DNA of 64,000 nucleotides from Clonostachys chloroleuca (taxonomy: Eukaryota; Ascomycota; Sordariomycetes; Hypocreales; Bionectriaceae), in NCBI GenBank assembly GCA_037952775.1, contig JBANAY010000003.1, positions 28,458,001 to 28,522,000 of the forward strand, written 5' to 3'. Shown one piece after another: positions 46,491 through 57,838 of this stretch. The notes under the pieces are model-generated. The model had not been told where the DNA came from and ran no database searches. It was given only the letters and a program-made list of their open reading frames with translations. The position numbers and the translations under genes are program-made. The first letter of the stretch is position 1, and each line of letters begins with the position of its first letter.

Positions 46491-47423
46491 ATGTGCTACT
46501 GCCAGCTCAAGGAAAGCATGATAAAGCCACGATCGCATGACAATGAGCATTGTTGGATTCTCGGAATGCTTCATGGGTATAATAAGAAGCACATGCTCCT
46601 ACTATGGTCCTTCGTTGAGTTACAATTTATCGCATGTCAAACCACCAATACAAGCAACACCACCGAAGCCCCAAGCCATCAAACGAGGCAGGATTTATTT
46701 ACGATGCTGCCGAAATGGAGCCATAACAATCGCAAAAAATGCCTGCCAAATTACCCCGATGCTCAGCTGGCCACCGAGAACGAGGCCTATTGGGAGAAGA
46801 TGCGCCCTCGTGATTGGGACGATATGGACCTTTACGATTATGATCATCCATCAAAAAATTCCAGTTTTGTCCTCGAATTCAAACCCAAGTCAGGCCTAAG
46901 AAAGCTCTTCAGTGACGCGAGAGGATCTCACTGGCAGGCAATGATGAGGATCAGGGCAAAGAACGTGCCACGGTTGATGCGGGATGGCTTCTTCCAGGTG
47001 TCACCGAGGTATTGTGAGGGCAGTTCGGCGCTCCGACTAGACGATGACTTATGGCCTAAACGACTTGACTGAGATGAATCTTGGAGACAGACTCGGACTT
47101 ACGCATTCAAAGATGAAGGAGACGACCCTGAATGGCACGCTACACTGGCTGTGGTCTCAAAGGAGCGTTTCACAATTGTGAATTTCGACCTGGGTATGAT
47201 TACGCCTGATACGATAACTATGGTCAAAGCATATAACTGGAAGGGGGAACAAGTCTACGAGGCTAATCAGTCACGACCCCGCGAGAACTTCAACCTCATA
47301 TACCCAAATGTGATTTTGGGCGGGTGGTGGGGCGGGCCTCAGCCGGCTCCAACCCAGACACCAGCTGTGTTGGACACGGAGAAGTTGCATGAGCAGGCCG
47401 TTGAGAAGGCCGAGGGAAAGTGA
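46491..47423 (+). CDS. hypothetical protein, not recognised
   Basis: Open from ATG 46491 with one interruption. In the unspliced frame TGA (47070-47072) ends a 193-residue product, yet the same frame continues in good coding text to 47423 (TYAFKDEGDDPEWHATLAV, YNWKGEQVYEANQSRPREN). A 78-base intron 47009-47086 (GTATTG to TTGGAG) removes the stop and joins VSPR to QTRTYAF in frame, giving about 284 residues. The N-terminal part up to residue about 75 may be spurious; internal ATG near 46704 (MLPKWSHNNRKK) is an alternative start. The C terminus is Pro/Gln-rich (GGPQPAPTQTPA). No domain recognised. Splicing and start are both uncertain. Confidence 0.55.
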
Positions 47424-47734
47424 TAGGAGTTTAGAATTACTTTGAGAAAGGAAACAGAAAAGTGAGCGGCAAGATGTAGGGCACACCAGCATAATACCCC
47501 TAGGTCTGATGTGAAATGAGTTGTTGAGAATTTGTCTGGGTAGCAAGCAAATGATGAGTTGTTATATGCATATTTTCCTGATATTTAAGTGTTTGTTTGA
47601 TTAATCATTTTGATTCTATACCAGAAGCCAAGCTCCTCTCACCCAATAAGGGCCTACCAAGGAGTGTTGACAGGAAGTACACAACCTAAGCATTGTGACA
47701 ATATGCTGCCATATGAGGAACGCTAAGCCTTGAT
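47424..47734. other. convergent 3' region
   Basis: About 310 AT-rich bases between convergent genes. No gene seen. Confidence 0.5.
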
Positions 47735-48297
47735 TTAGTTCGAAGACGTTTGTGTCCCTGCCCAAAACAAGTACAAACAACTGGCATTGCAAGTCCACCA
47801 TATCAACCCCCGGATCTGACTCCACCAATCATCTTCAACAAAGACGTAAACCAGACCGTATACAATCCTTGCTACAGAGTACACGGAGCAGGCAACGGCA
47901 ATGGAAGCCGTGGGAACTTCTGCCACTGTTGCGAATATGACTGTATACGAGAAATTAGCTCTTCACCTTGAACTGACTCTCTTCGAGAGAAAGCTCTGTC
48001 ACTCGTCCTAATCTTACCTGACAAACCAAAGAATGCGTAACCGTCGATCGAGTTGGCGCTCGCGGCCTCAAGCCGTTGAATCCTCCCCAGTTGCGTTCTA
48101 GTCAACTTTCCATCACGGACAGCAGCTTCTCCGTATTTCGCTAAATCCTCGCGCGGACTCCCTTGGTGGTCAAGGCCATACCACTGCTTGGGCGTGCGAC
48201 TGGAGAGCATGAGGTACGCGTACGCCCATCCATAGGTCAGAAACGCCGCTGGGACGGTGAAGCGGTTTGAAGTGGAATTGAGGCCGATTTGAAACAT
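47735..48297 (-). CDS. MAPEG-family membrane protein
   Basis: About 161 residues from two exons (48297-48018, 47940-47735; GTAAGA donor, ACAG acceptor, phase 1). About four membrane helices: FTVPAAFLTYGWAYAYLML near the N terminus, the segment around ANSIDGYAFFGLSVIFATV, then ASIAVACSVYSVARIVYGLV and GLIWWTCNASCLYLFWAG. The loop RIQRLEAASANSIDGY matches the place of the glutathione-binding Arg/Asn/Glu motif of MAPEG proteins (microsomal glutathione transferases, leukotriene C4 and prostaglandin E synthases). In fungi they detoxify electrophiles or lipid peroxides in internal membranes. It is divergent from an alkenal/prostaglandin reductase-type gene. An upstream ATG at 48456 would add 53 residues; 48297 fits the family better. 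Confidence 0.82.
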
Positions 48298-48592
48298 TTT
48301 ATTTGTTGATGGGTGTGTGAGATTCTTAGGTACGGGCAATGACTGGAGAGTCAGATCATGAGTTTTTGAGTCGGGGATTGCGGATTTAACATGGAGGTTT
48401 AACAGACTCTGCATGAGCTTACGCAGGATCCGAGCCTTTTGGGATCCGAAATCCATATAGTCCCTGCCACATGCGAATATATTATAATTAGAACCCGTTT
48501 CCCGGACTTGGAACGATGCCCACGTGAGGGCCGATGCATATCATGTCTATAGGCGACCTTGAAGCCCTGAATGGCTGGCCACTATCCGCTAT

Positions 48593-48703
48593 CCAATCGC
48601 TGTATCATTGTTTTACAGCGGTGACAGTGGCCAATCACCCACTAACTCGTTAAAGTCAGTGGGCAGTGATCCATTGGCCGGTTTGCTTCGAATAGCGACC
48701 AAT
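48593..48703. promoter_or_regulatory. cluster of four CCAAT boxes, divergent promoter
   Basis: CCAAT at 48593-48597, 48631-48635 and 48699-48703 on the plus strand and ATTGG at 48673-48677, within 111 bases of the region between the MAPEG gene and the dehydrogenase. CCAAT boxes are bound by the Hap complex in fungi, which in some species works with HapX or redox-sensitive bZIP factors. Confidence 0.6.
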
Positions 48704-49009
48704 CATCACTGGCCTGGGGTTTCAATGTGAATGTTCCATCCTGCAGCAACACTCTATTTATTTATCCCATCTCCATCTCGGTAAACACTGCTTACGTATT
48801 GAGATGAGCCTCGGCATCTGGCTAAGCTCTGATGCAACTCCACCCCCGTCTTGAGCTTCTTCCTCATGCAGTATGACGACCGACGCTACTGCGAACGGCA
48901 CCCCGGAGGATTTGCATTCGCCGCCTCCGACTGTTGCCACATCGATCCCATACAAAACCTTCTCTCTGTAACTTGCCCACAGCAATTGATCTGTATCATC
49001 TTGTACATA

Positions 49010-50182
49010 ATGGCACGCGATAACCTCTCCATCCACCTGGCCGAGCGCCCCAAGGGCGACATCATCCCCGGCACCACCTTCTCCCAGAAGAGGACCCCGA
49101 TCCCATCGCCCGCCGACCTCAAAGATGGCGAGATCCTCGTCGAGACCCTCTACCTGTCCCTGGATCCCGCAATGCGCACCTACTTGAACCGTACGTAAAC
49201 AAGCCACTTCTCGCTGAGAATCAATCAGATGAGCTGACCCGAACAGCCGGCGGATCCTACATGGCTCCCGTCGCCGTTGGCGGCATCATGCGAGGAATGA
49301 CGGTCTGCCGCGTCCTCGCCTCCAAGTCCAAGCGCGCAGCCGCCGGCGACTTCGTATCAGGCAACACCGGCTGGACCGAGCACGCCGTCCTCGGCGAGAA
49401 GGACTTCGAGCCCACCTCGCGCTTCCCTGGCCTGCGCGACCCCCAGGACATGCTCTCCGTCCTGGGCCCGACCGGCGTCACCGCCTGGTACGGCATGACG
49501 CAGATTGGCGACCCCAAGCCCGGCGAGTTGGTCGTCGTATCCGGTGCTGCTGGGGCAACGGGCAGCGTGGCTGGCCAGATTGCCAAGATCCGTGGCGCGA
49601 CCGTCGTGGGCATTGCGGGCAGCGACGACAAGTGCCGCTGGCTGGTGGAGGAGCTTGGTTTCGATGTGGCTCTGAACTACAAGGCGGCCGACTTCAAGAA
49701 CAAGTTCAAGGAGGCTACCAAGAAGAAAATCGACGTCTACTTTGACAATGGTAGGTCGACTCATCCTCTGATTCACAGCTCGTCTTTCGTGCGCTGACGT
49801 AGTATCTCCCAATCTAGTCGGAGGACAGATTCTGGACATGTGCCTTGCGCGGGCCAAGGAGCATGCCCGATTCGTTGAATGCGGTGTCATCAGCCAGTAC
49901 AACACGCGGGATCACCACGGCCTAAGGAACATCGCCAACGTGGTGAGCCTGCGTATCCATATGCAGGGCTTCATCATTTTCGACCAGCTCAAGTACTTCC
50001 CCCAGGCCAGATCCGACCTGAGCAAGTGGATCGCCGAAGGCAAGCTGAAGAAGAATGAGACCATCATCAAGGGTGGGCTGGGGAAGGCTGAGCAGGCACT
50101 GGTCGATCTCTACAAGGGCATCAACACGGGTAAATTGCTGGTCGAGATCAAGAACCCTAACGCGGTTGCGCCGAAGCTGTAG
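49010..50182 (+). CDS. zinc-independent MDR reductase (prostaglandin/alkenal reductase type)
   Basis: About 349 residues from three exons (49010-49190, 49247-49750, 49818-50182). Medium-chain dehydrogenase fold without the zinc ligands. Seen: LYLSLDPAMRTYLN near residue 50, NADPH-binding VVVSGAAGATGSVAGQIAK near 175, SDDKCRWLVEELGFD, DVYFDNVGGQILD and the C-terminal GKLLVEIKNP, all typical of the leukotriene B4 12-hydroxydehydrogenase / prostaglandin reductase-1 / 2-alkenal reductase group. It should reduce the C=C bond of alpha,beta-unsaturated carbonyls with NADPH, which is a detoxification step. Start ATG 49010 gives MARDNLSIHLAERPKG, the usual family start. It shares a CCAAT-rich promoter with the MAPEG gene. 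Confidence 0.93.
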
Positions 50183-50490
50183 ATGAAGCATTGGTTGTTT
50201 TAAGCCTTTTTGTATTTGGTAGAGGGATGTATTGATATAAAGCTTCTGTCCTCGCTGCGTTTCATATATCGGCGTAAGAACCTGCTGCATTGGATCTGCA
50301 AAAGGAGCTTCCTCATAATCATGAAATCACTTCGAATGGTGCTCCAAGAATCGAACTTAAGCTGGTCATTTTGTGAAAAGTACACAATTGTATGGGAATC
50401 TGAGTAGTTTGATTCGTTTGTATTCATTATCTGATTATTCATTACCCTGTTTATACCCTCCACTGAAGCACAATGCCTCAACAAAACCAA

Positions 50491-51072
50491 TCATAGCAGA
50501 CCGACAGCCATAATGCCAGCAGCCAGAGCCGCACCAATGATCGAGATCGTCATATGTGCAGCAGCACCCTTGTCACTGTCCTTGTCGCCGCTGTTGTTGT
50601 TGCTGTTGCTGGAGGTAGGGCGAGCAGTAGAGGTTGCCCACAGGTACTCGTCGCAAGTCTGAGTGATGGCGGAGAGGTCGACGCCGGCATCCTCGCCGAG
50701 CTCGATCAGGTCGTCCGCGCAGGCAGAGACGAACTTCTTGATCTCGCTCTTGTGCTCAGCCTGCCAGCTGGACCGGGCAGACATGTAGGAGGTGAACTGG
50801 CTGGACATGCTGTCCGTGACCCAGGGGACCTCGCAGCTGGCGAGAGTGGTCCATTGCGTCTGCGAGGCAATGTAGTTGATGAGGGAGTAGGGAGCCGTGG
50901 GGGTTGATGTCAGAATTGGGGAGATGTTCTTCACGACGGAAGTGCAGTCTTTGCTGAGACCTGCGCGTTCCAGGAGACCGAGACCGGTGGGTTCGGCTGG
51001 AGAAGCGGCTGGAGAAGCGCACACCGCGGAGGCAGCAGCAGCCAATATAAAAGTGATCTTTTGGAAGAGCAT
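50491..51072 (-). CDS. GPI-anchored secreted protein, four-cysteine type
   Basis: Single exon, 193 residues, ATG 51072. Signal peptide (MLFQKITFILAAAASAVCAS), a globular part with cysteines in SKDCTSVV, ASCEVPW, SACADDL and TCDEYLW, then a Ser/Asn-rich linker (TSSNSNNNSGDKDSD) and a C-terminal hydrophobic tail (MTISIIGAALAAGIMAVGLL) after small residues, i.e. a GPI-anchor signal. It should sit on the plasma membrane or cell wall. A TATATATA box lies about 110 bases upstream (51184-51192). The family is common in filamentous fungi but has no firm function. Confidence 0.85.
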   Translation of the reverse strand: MLFQKITFILAAAASAVCASPAASPAEPTGLGLLERAGLSKDCTSVVKNISPILTSTPTAPYSLINYIASQTQWTTLASCEVPWVTDSMSSQFTSYMSARSSWQAEHKSEIKKFVSACADDLIELGEDAGVDLSAITQTCDEYLWATSTARPTSSNSNNNSGDKDSDKGAAAHMTISIIGAALAAGIMAVGLL

Positions 51073-54000
51073 TTTGTTGATGTGGTGGCGGGCGGTTGGA
51101 CAACGAATTGTTAGGTCACGATAGTGGGTTAGAGTAGGGAGTGAGTGAAAAGACTTCGTGTAGACAACGGAAGAATGCTATGCCTATATATACAAAGAGA
51201 GATAGGAAAGTCTAACAACGGCAAATGACTCATGGGAGCCCTCGCCTATGAGATAAAAGTTCTTCAGTGGCGAGCATGGATGGGCTGTGCGCTTGGTTGA
51301 AACCGGCAGTCCACCCAGGCTCTTGGCAAAACATACCAAAGTTCCTTCGAATGCTTATGCCGCTAGGCTCCCCATTAATTAAACATGCAGAGGATGGTAA
51401 TTTAGCCTCGCTGACTGGTAGGGAAGCGCCCCTGCACACCACTATCTGATTTATCAGTGGCTGTATGACCAAATAAGCGCGCTATGGCCTCGTATCGCAG
51501 CGAATAAGGAGGGCTGAATCAATCAAAATTCTTTGGTGCAACGTCGCACACGATCGCTTACTTGATTTAATGCCTGAATAGATATATATGGGGGTTCGGG
51601 CGCTGTCCTACTTGGGACTTGCCTGAATGGAGGCTGAGCAATGCCAAGATACAACCCCAAGCCCATCTAGACCCAGCCGTCAGCCTTATGAAGAGAAGCA
51701 TGGTGGAATTACTGGAACCAAGCCTTAGAAAGTTCTCCACCCCTCATTCATTGGTCTGCGATCAAAAGTTCATCAGTTCACTCTGTTGTATGCGAAATAA
51801 TACGACCGTTGTGCCAGCTCAGCCCAGTGGATCCCGCCAAGCACCTACTTATGCCGCCCCCCAAGCATCCTTTTTGCCTTCATGGAGTCATCACGACGAA
51901 AGGAAGGGGTCAATATTGGATGTAGATAAGTATAGGGGACTTACAAGACGAAAAAGGACTCCTTCTAGCGCACATGCGCGGCATTATCAAATGCGTTTCG
52001 TGAAAAAAAATCACTCGCCTTGTAAATCGTCATAATGCTAAGCATAAGAGGACTTTAACATTTATACACTATAGTCTTGGCAAAATTTCTTTCCGTTAAG
52101 AAGGCAATAGCAAGAGGGTATGAATTCAAAGACGACCTAGAGAAAAAGCTAGCTGGGTTGCCAGTGCCTCAAAGGATGTTGGCATTTGTGTTTTTTTCTT
52201 GGTCTTCCGAAGAAGGCTCTTCGATAAGCTCCTACGCAGAAAACTAGAACATTATCTACCAAAAATTTTAAAGGGCATATCCAGAATATTCCTTGGAATT
52301 CTACAAGGACTCAAGCCCGTTGTTCGTATTCTATTGAGACTGTCTGACCAGTCAGTCAAGAAGATTTACGATTGGGAAATGGGCTCGGTTAGGTGCTACA
52401 TTGAAATAAGAGGCCTACCCATCAAATTGGCTATCGGATAGGAACCAATAAATAATATTGGTGTGACACGAAATTTCTAAGATTTTCTCTTTACGCCAAC
52501 CGCTCGAGGGCTACAGAATGTCACTACGACCACTTCGGCAACCAAGACGGGTCCTACCCTGCAACCCATTTTAAAGGTCATTGTAAATTGGAAATAAGCC
52601 ATGAACAACCTTCTTTTGTTACATAATGTCGATGTATAGAGGCTTTTCTCATCAGTAATGTCTTTTTTTCTTTTCTCTCCTTATTTCATACTTTTAAAGA
52701 TCTTTATCTCTTATCTCCCACATATCGGTGACGGAAAAAACTTTTGTTGAGGTGCCTGGGTCTTGCGCTGAGGAGAAGGGTTCCTTGCTTTTGCGCAGGG
52801 TCGGAAGTTGTAGCCAATTTACGGTCATTGCCTATAATATTCAGGACATGCTCTTGTATGAACTGAAAGTTTGCGTAGAGGGAAAAAGAAATTGTATGCT
52901 AGGGCAATAGATGCAACTCACATTTTTCCAAGCTTAGTATGTACAATAACGCGATGTCATAACAAACATGTTACAGAACGAATTCAATCTTTGATAAAAT
53001 TTTACCAGAAACTCAGTATATTTACTGGTAAATCTAAAATATAATCAAGTTTGTAAATTCCATCACTACTAAAGAATATGCACACCTGGTTACCACTTGA
53101 ACTTCGACTGCCAATTATCCCCACTTCGCTTCAGCAATGAGCTTTGATTCTTAACACATAGCGAATAATAGGCATTCAATTACTAATCATAAAGCTACAG
53201 GTCTCTCCTCACTGTCTGGAATGGAGGTTGCTCAATTAATTGAGCAAGGAGCTGGTCCGCAGAGTGTTTTGCTGGAAGGTTGATGCAGACAACATCGTGA
53301 GAGGGTAAGAGAAGCCGTTCTAGTTAGGGCCCCGGGATGAAGAGATGGCATCGATCTTGATTCTTGATAGACGGTTCCTTTTATAGCAAGGTCGAGGCAT
53401 GAACAGTGACCGCACTCGCACCTTGGTTCCTAGCCAAGTAAGATTCCAGGGATGATCATGGAAAACAAAAATTGCAGAAAACAGAAATTGCTGTCTGTAC
53501 GAAGTTCTCAACTTGTCTTTCCCTAGAGTGTTATGTAGTGCCTTACAAGTTATGTCTCGAGGAGCCAAAGGGTCAACACAACTAGGAGTGATCATTGCCT
53601 GGCCCACTTCTATTGCCAATTCGCAACCACCACTTGGGCTTTACTATAAGGAGCAAGGCGCATGTCTATGAGCCCCTGACTAGCTGGCGGCTAGAGAACG
53701 GACAGTGTGACTTAAAACTACTCATACCAATGGGTGCTAAAAGGCTGGAAGAATGCGGCCTCTCGTCACATGCCTGTGTAAACTGATGGGAACATAATCT
53801 AGGCAAGAAAGACTGCCAGCGCTCATATTCTATAAACTGTCAATATCCCAAAATTGGATGAGGCCCTCCACGTCTTTTTTTTTGATCCAAAAAGGCTGTC
53901 AAGCAGCACACTGAATCCCACAGGGGTTCAAGTAATTTGGAAGGATTTCTATACGGGTAACGGCTTAGCTTCGAACTTCGAACCAACACAACATTAAAGG

Positions 54001-54418
54001 CTCCGAGCGACATCCCAAACAATTCTTTTCTACTAGCCTACCCTATGTTCTAGACAAATAGAAAACCGGGCCCCGAGGGCACCGACAGAGCCACCGATAG
54101 AATCCTGAATCCTGATTGCTTGTCCCTCGGCTTCACCGCCGTTTACTGTACCCGCGTAAATCTGTCCTCAATACATGCACCGCACCCATCCGATAGACTG
54201 TAAAACCCTCCGCCCTAGCCACGGTAAAGGGACTATGGCGCTGTAGCTAATGTAGCTGCCTGCCCACTGCTTGGCTCGTCACGTGGCCCGCCATCGCACA
54301 AAATTTAGCTATTAATCCACCGCATCTTCAGTCAGGGGCAGCTCCATCGCATCTCCTCACCACTTCACCCTTGAAAACCTCTACACAGCGGATCATTCCG
54401 ATCCCGGGGCTTTCCAAG
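51073..54418. other. 3.3 kb AT-rich gene-poor stretch
   Basis: The longest gene-free part of the window. Short frames exist (51619-52035, 52199-52441, 53320-53619) but none starts with a good ATG and shows a domain. The text at 52080-52200 (KKAIARGYEFKDDLEKKLAG in one frame) followed by the 52199 frame might be a decayed gene. I see no terminal repeats or intact transposase. Confidence 0.5.
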
Positions 54419-56164
54419 ATGGCGGAGAACGTTCCTAAGGGAACGCAGTTCATCAGCGACATCAAATATATTAAAACGCCGCCTGCTGCTCCCGCTGCCT
54501 TTGCGACGGGCCAAGACTGCGGAGTTCCCCTCACCAACGTAAGCAACCCACCCAAACGCCCCTACTCAATCAATCAATTGAGCCATGGGCACCAGCCAAA
54601 GCGAGAAAAAGTTGCTGACACTTTATTCATCTATAGTCTGCAGCTATCCCCAACCCCCCATTGCCCGCTGATGGCCCGGGACGCGCTCACTTCTCCAACG
54701 CCAAGTTGGCCTCTCTGCTCATTGGAATCCCCACCGCCATCACCATCCTCATCGGTGGCGGGGCATTGACTGGCCTGCTTATCGGGCTGCTCACTTTCTT
54801 CCCCATCCTCATCTCCTTCTGGACATGGGTCTCCCGATCCAGCCCCCGCATCAACGAGAAGGCCAAGCTCCCCGGCCGCCCTGTTGAGCACTACATCTCA
54901 TTCAAAAACCCCTCTGACCAGGCAAAATGGAAGGGCAACAACAAGATCCCCATGTCCCTGTTCGCCAGGAAGTACCTCGACGGAAGCGCCTCTTTCAACG
55001 GCGATGTTCTCGAGATCCTTGAATACCGCCACGACTGGGCCGATTTCCGCTTCACCTGGTATACCTTCAAGTTCCTCCTCTGCAACTTCTTCCCCGATGT
55101 CTTCTTCCACACCAGAGCGCAAGACCTGGACCAGATTCGCCCAACATACGACAAGGGTAATGACCACTATGCCTTCTTCCTTGGACCCCGCATGGTGTAC
55201 ACCAGTGGTCTCATCTCTGACACCACCCGTGAGGAGACCCTCGAGGAGATGCAGGATAACAAGATGGCCGTCGTGTGCGAGAAGATCGGACTCAAGGAGG
55301 GTGAGAAGCTTCTCGACATCGGCTGCGGCTGGGGTACTCTCGCCAAGTTTGCCAGCGTAAACTACGGAGCTAAAGCTACTGGTCTCACCATCGCCGAACA
55401 CCAGGCCGCCTGGGGTAACGATGTCCTTCGTAAGGCCGGTGTCCCCCCATCTCAGAGTAACATCCTGTGCCTTGACTACCGTGATGTCCCCAAGGATACC
55501 AAGTACGACAAGATCACCCAGCTGGAGATGGGAGAACACGTCGGTGTCAAGAAGCTCACCGCCTTCTTCCGCCAGTGCGGTGACCTGCTCAAGGACGACG
55601 GTGTTATGTATGTGCAGCTCTCTGGTCTGAGACAGGAATGGCAGTACGAAGACTTCATCTGGGGTCTGTATTTGAACGAGCACATTTTCCCCGGTGCTGA
55701 TGCTTCTACCCCTCTTTGGAACTATGTTCGATCCCTGGAAATGGGAGGATTTGAGGTCAAGAGGTAAGTTTGGTCTGGATATGCCGAAGGCAAGTTTCCG
55801 TGCTGACGATTGGCAGTATCGATACTGTTGGTGTCCACTATTCCGCCACCATCTGGCGATGGTACCGCAACTGGGTTGGAAACAAGGAGACCATTAGAGC
55901 CAAGTTTGGCGAGACCTGGTACCGGGTGAGTTTTCTTGAAGCACTCGGCTCACGAGAGAATACTGCTAACAACGACACTAGACTTGGGAGCTTTTCCTGG
56001 CTTGGTCCAGCATCGCATCTCGCCAGGGCAGTGCCACCTGCTTCCAGTTCGTCGCGGTCAAGAACCTCAACTCGACCCACCGCATCAACGGAGTTCCCAC
56101 ACAATACGGTCTTCATGGTGCTTTGGCTGCAAGCAAGGAGAAGGCCAAGTCGAAGCTGCAGTAA
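54419..56164 (+). CDS. sphingolipid C9-methyltransferase
   Basis: About 512 residues from four exons (54419-54538, 54637-55763, 55817-55925, 55982-56164). It methylates C9 of the sphingoid base in fungal glucosylceramide using S-adenosylmethionine, in the ER membrane. Two adjacent hydrophobic segments near residues 60-95 (LLIGIPTAITILIGGGALTG, LLIGLLTFFPILISFW) anchor it. The cyclopropane-synthase-like methyltransferase part has the SAM motif LLDIGCGWGTLAKF, then TGLTIAEHQAAW, and the catalytic-region ITQLEMGEHVG. The C-terminal exons give SIDTVGVHYSATIWRWYRNW and the end KEKAKSKLQ. Length and order match the fungal family. The glucosylceramide methyl branch matters for growth and for virulence in plant and animal pathogens. 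The gene appears intact. Confidence 0.95.
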
Positions 56165-56393
56165 ATTTGGTGGATTTGTGTGATGGGGGTGCCTGGAACG
56201 ATGTCGTGTCCAGGGCTGGGTTTCTGCCGCCCATATTATTAAGGTCGGGACGGACCCAGTATGCTGGGGAGGATATCGACAAGTTGGCTAGACAGCATCG
56301 ATACGATCGAGAGAATGGAGATTTGGAGTTGGGATCTCAGTGTTAATCCCTTCAGTCGAATTGTGTCCTTGAATTGATATCAACACTGTGCCT

Positions 56394-57838
56394 TTAGTCA
56401 AGCACCTCACCGGATGCTGTCCGTTTCCGACTAAGCGCCCAGTCAACAAGCAAGTCCGGGTTCTCCTCCAACTCCTTATAGCCCTCCATGTGAAACCTCC
56501 AATGTGCTTCATTCTCCTCGAACTGTCGCAATTTCGTCTCCACAAACTCGGCCTCCTCCTGCTTCTGCGCAAGCTGAGGGTCCTGCACTTTCATCCTTTC
56601 CCACATCTCCGCTGTTTGGTAGTGCTGTAGTCGGAACAGGGCAATGTCATGATACCCCCAGAGGGTGTACATGCGTCTATTCGGCAGTCTCTCGATATCC
56701 CGCGTCAGTTTCCTGATCTCCTTGCTGAAACCAACACACTTCTGCCGTTTGAGGAAGCTCTCCGCCCACCATGGACCCAGCTGGCCCTCGACCTTCCACT
56801 GCTGCAGTATCCACGCAAACTTTAACCACTCCCAGAGCTCCTTTGCCAGCTTCTTCCGCCCGTGCGTCCTGAGAAAGCACCGGTTACACCGAACATCGTC
56901 AAGTTGAATCCGCTTGCTATCCCCATGCAGACTCGTCCAGAACTCCAGCTCACCATTCCCATCGTGGCTCGGCTTCCAATTCACAAACATGCCCCCGAAG
57001 CGAAACGACCTCAACTCCTGCCACTTCTCGCACTGCGGACACCGAACCATGTACATGGCCCACGGCTCGTTGACGGCATCCTCGCGCTGGATCCGCATCA
57101 CCCGCGGCGGGAAGGGGGCTTCTTGTGCGTGAGGAAGTCGGAGAGACGCGGGAAGTAGCGGTCCAGGGGCGAGTCGAAGGTCACCTCCCGGCTGCGCAGG
57201 ATGGGCACCTTGCGCGTGCCGCCCATGACGCCGCTCCAGTGGGACATCTGCGGGCCGAGCTGGCCGGCCTGGAAGCGGCACTCGTTGCAGCGGCGCTGCT
57301 GGCGGTTGTAGCCGCAGATCTCGTGGTTGCGTCTCAGTACGCTGGGGCCGTCGGTCGGCGTCGGGCCCTGGAGTTTGCGCTTCTCGCGATGGGCTCGTCT
57401 CGCCTCACGGCCGTGATTCCTACCGTGCATAGAGGGGACCCACGAGGTGAGAGTATCGCTGGCAGCTGGCGAGCCGGGAATCGGCTTGCGGTACGGCAGA
57501 CGCAGAAGGGAGTGGTTGTCGAAATCGGTGTGTGGGAGGAAGTGTAGACAGGCGCCGCAGAGCCACCGATGAGCCTGCCACTGGGATAGCTGCCAGTTGG
57601 GCTCGATGTAGCCGTCTGAGAAGAGGCGGTAGATCATGGTGCCGCCGCCATACTTCTCGCGGCACTCAACCGAGAGCAGCCACTCCCTCCATTCATTTTG
57701 TCCCGGGCTGATTAGATATCGGAAGTGCTGGTCGCTTTGGCTGAGGGAGATGAGGCCAATTGGGTCCAGTAAGCAAATGATTTGATACTGAAGCTCGACC
57801 GGGAGGATCAACAACAGGGAATTGGTTCTCTCTTCCAT
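56394..57838 (-). CDS. F-box protein, frame broken by one base
   Basis: About 481 residues when joined. ATG 57838 gives MEERTNSLLLILPVELQYQI, an F-box (PVELQYQIICLLDPIGLISL) near the N terminus, then a Trp/Cys-rich middle (HRWLCGACLHFLPH, CGYNRQQRRCNECRF, VRCPQCEKWQELRSF, VRCNRCFLRTHGRKK) that suggests zinc binding, and a charged helical C terminus. At the G5 run 57114-57118 (C5 in coding sense) the frame ends as THKKPPSRRG-stop; a sixth C continues as KKPPFPPRVMRIQRE into the long second frame. No other damage is seen. It is probably intact in reality, with an SCF adaptor role. The target is unknown. Confidence 0.78.

Noticed and set aside
52199..52441. 80-codon basic ORF as a gene
   Set aside because: Starts at TTG in AT-rich DNA; at most a decayed fragment.
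51073..54418. Transposable element in the large gap
   Set aside because: No transposase or reverse-transcriptase text, no terminal repeats and no target-site duplication seen by eye.
54898..55683. 261-codon minus-strand frame over the methyltransferase
   Set aside because: Shadow of the sphingolipid C9-methyltransferase exon; no recognisable protein.
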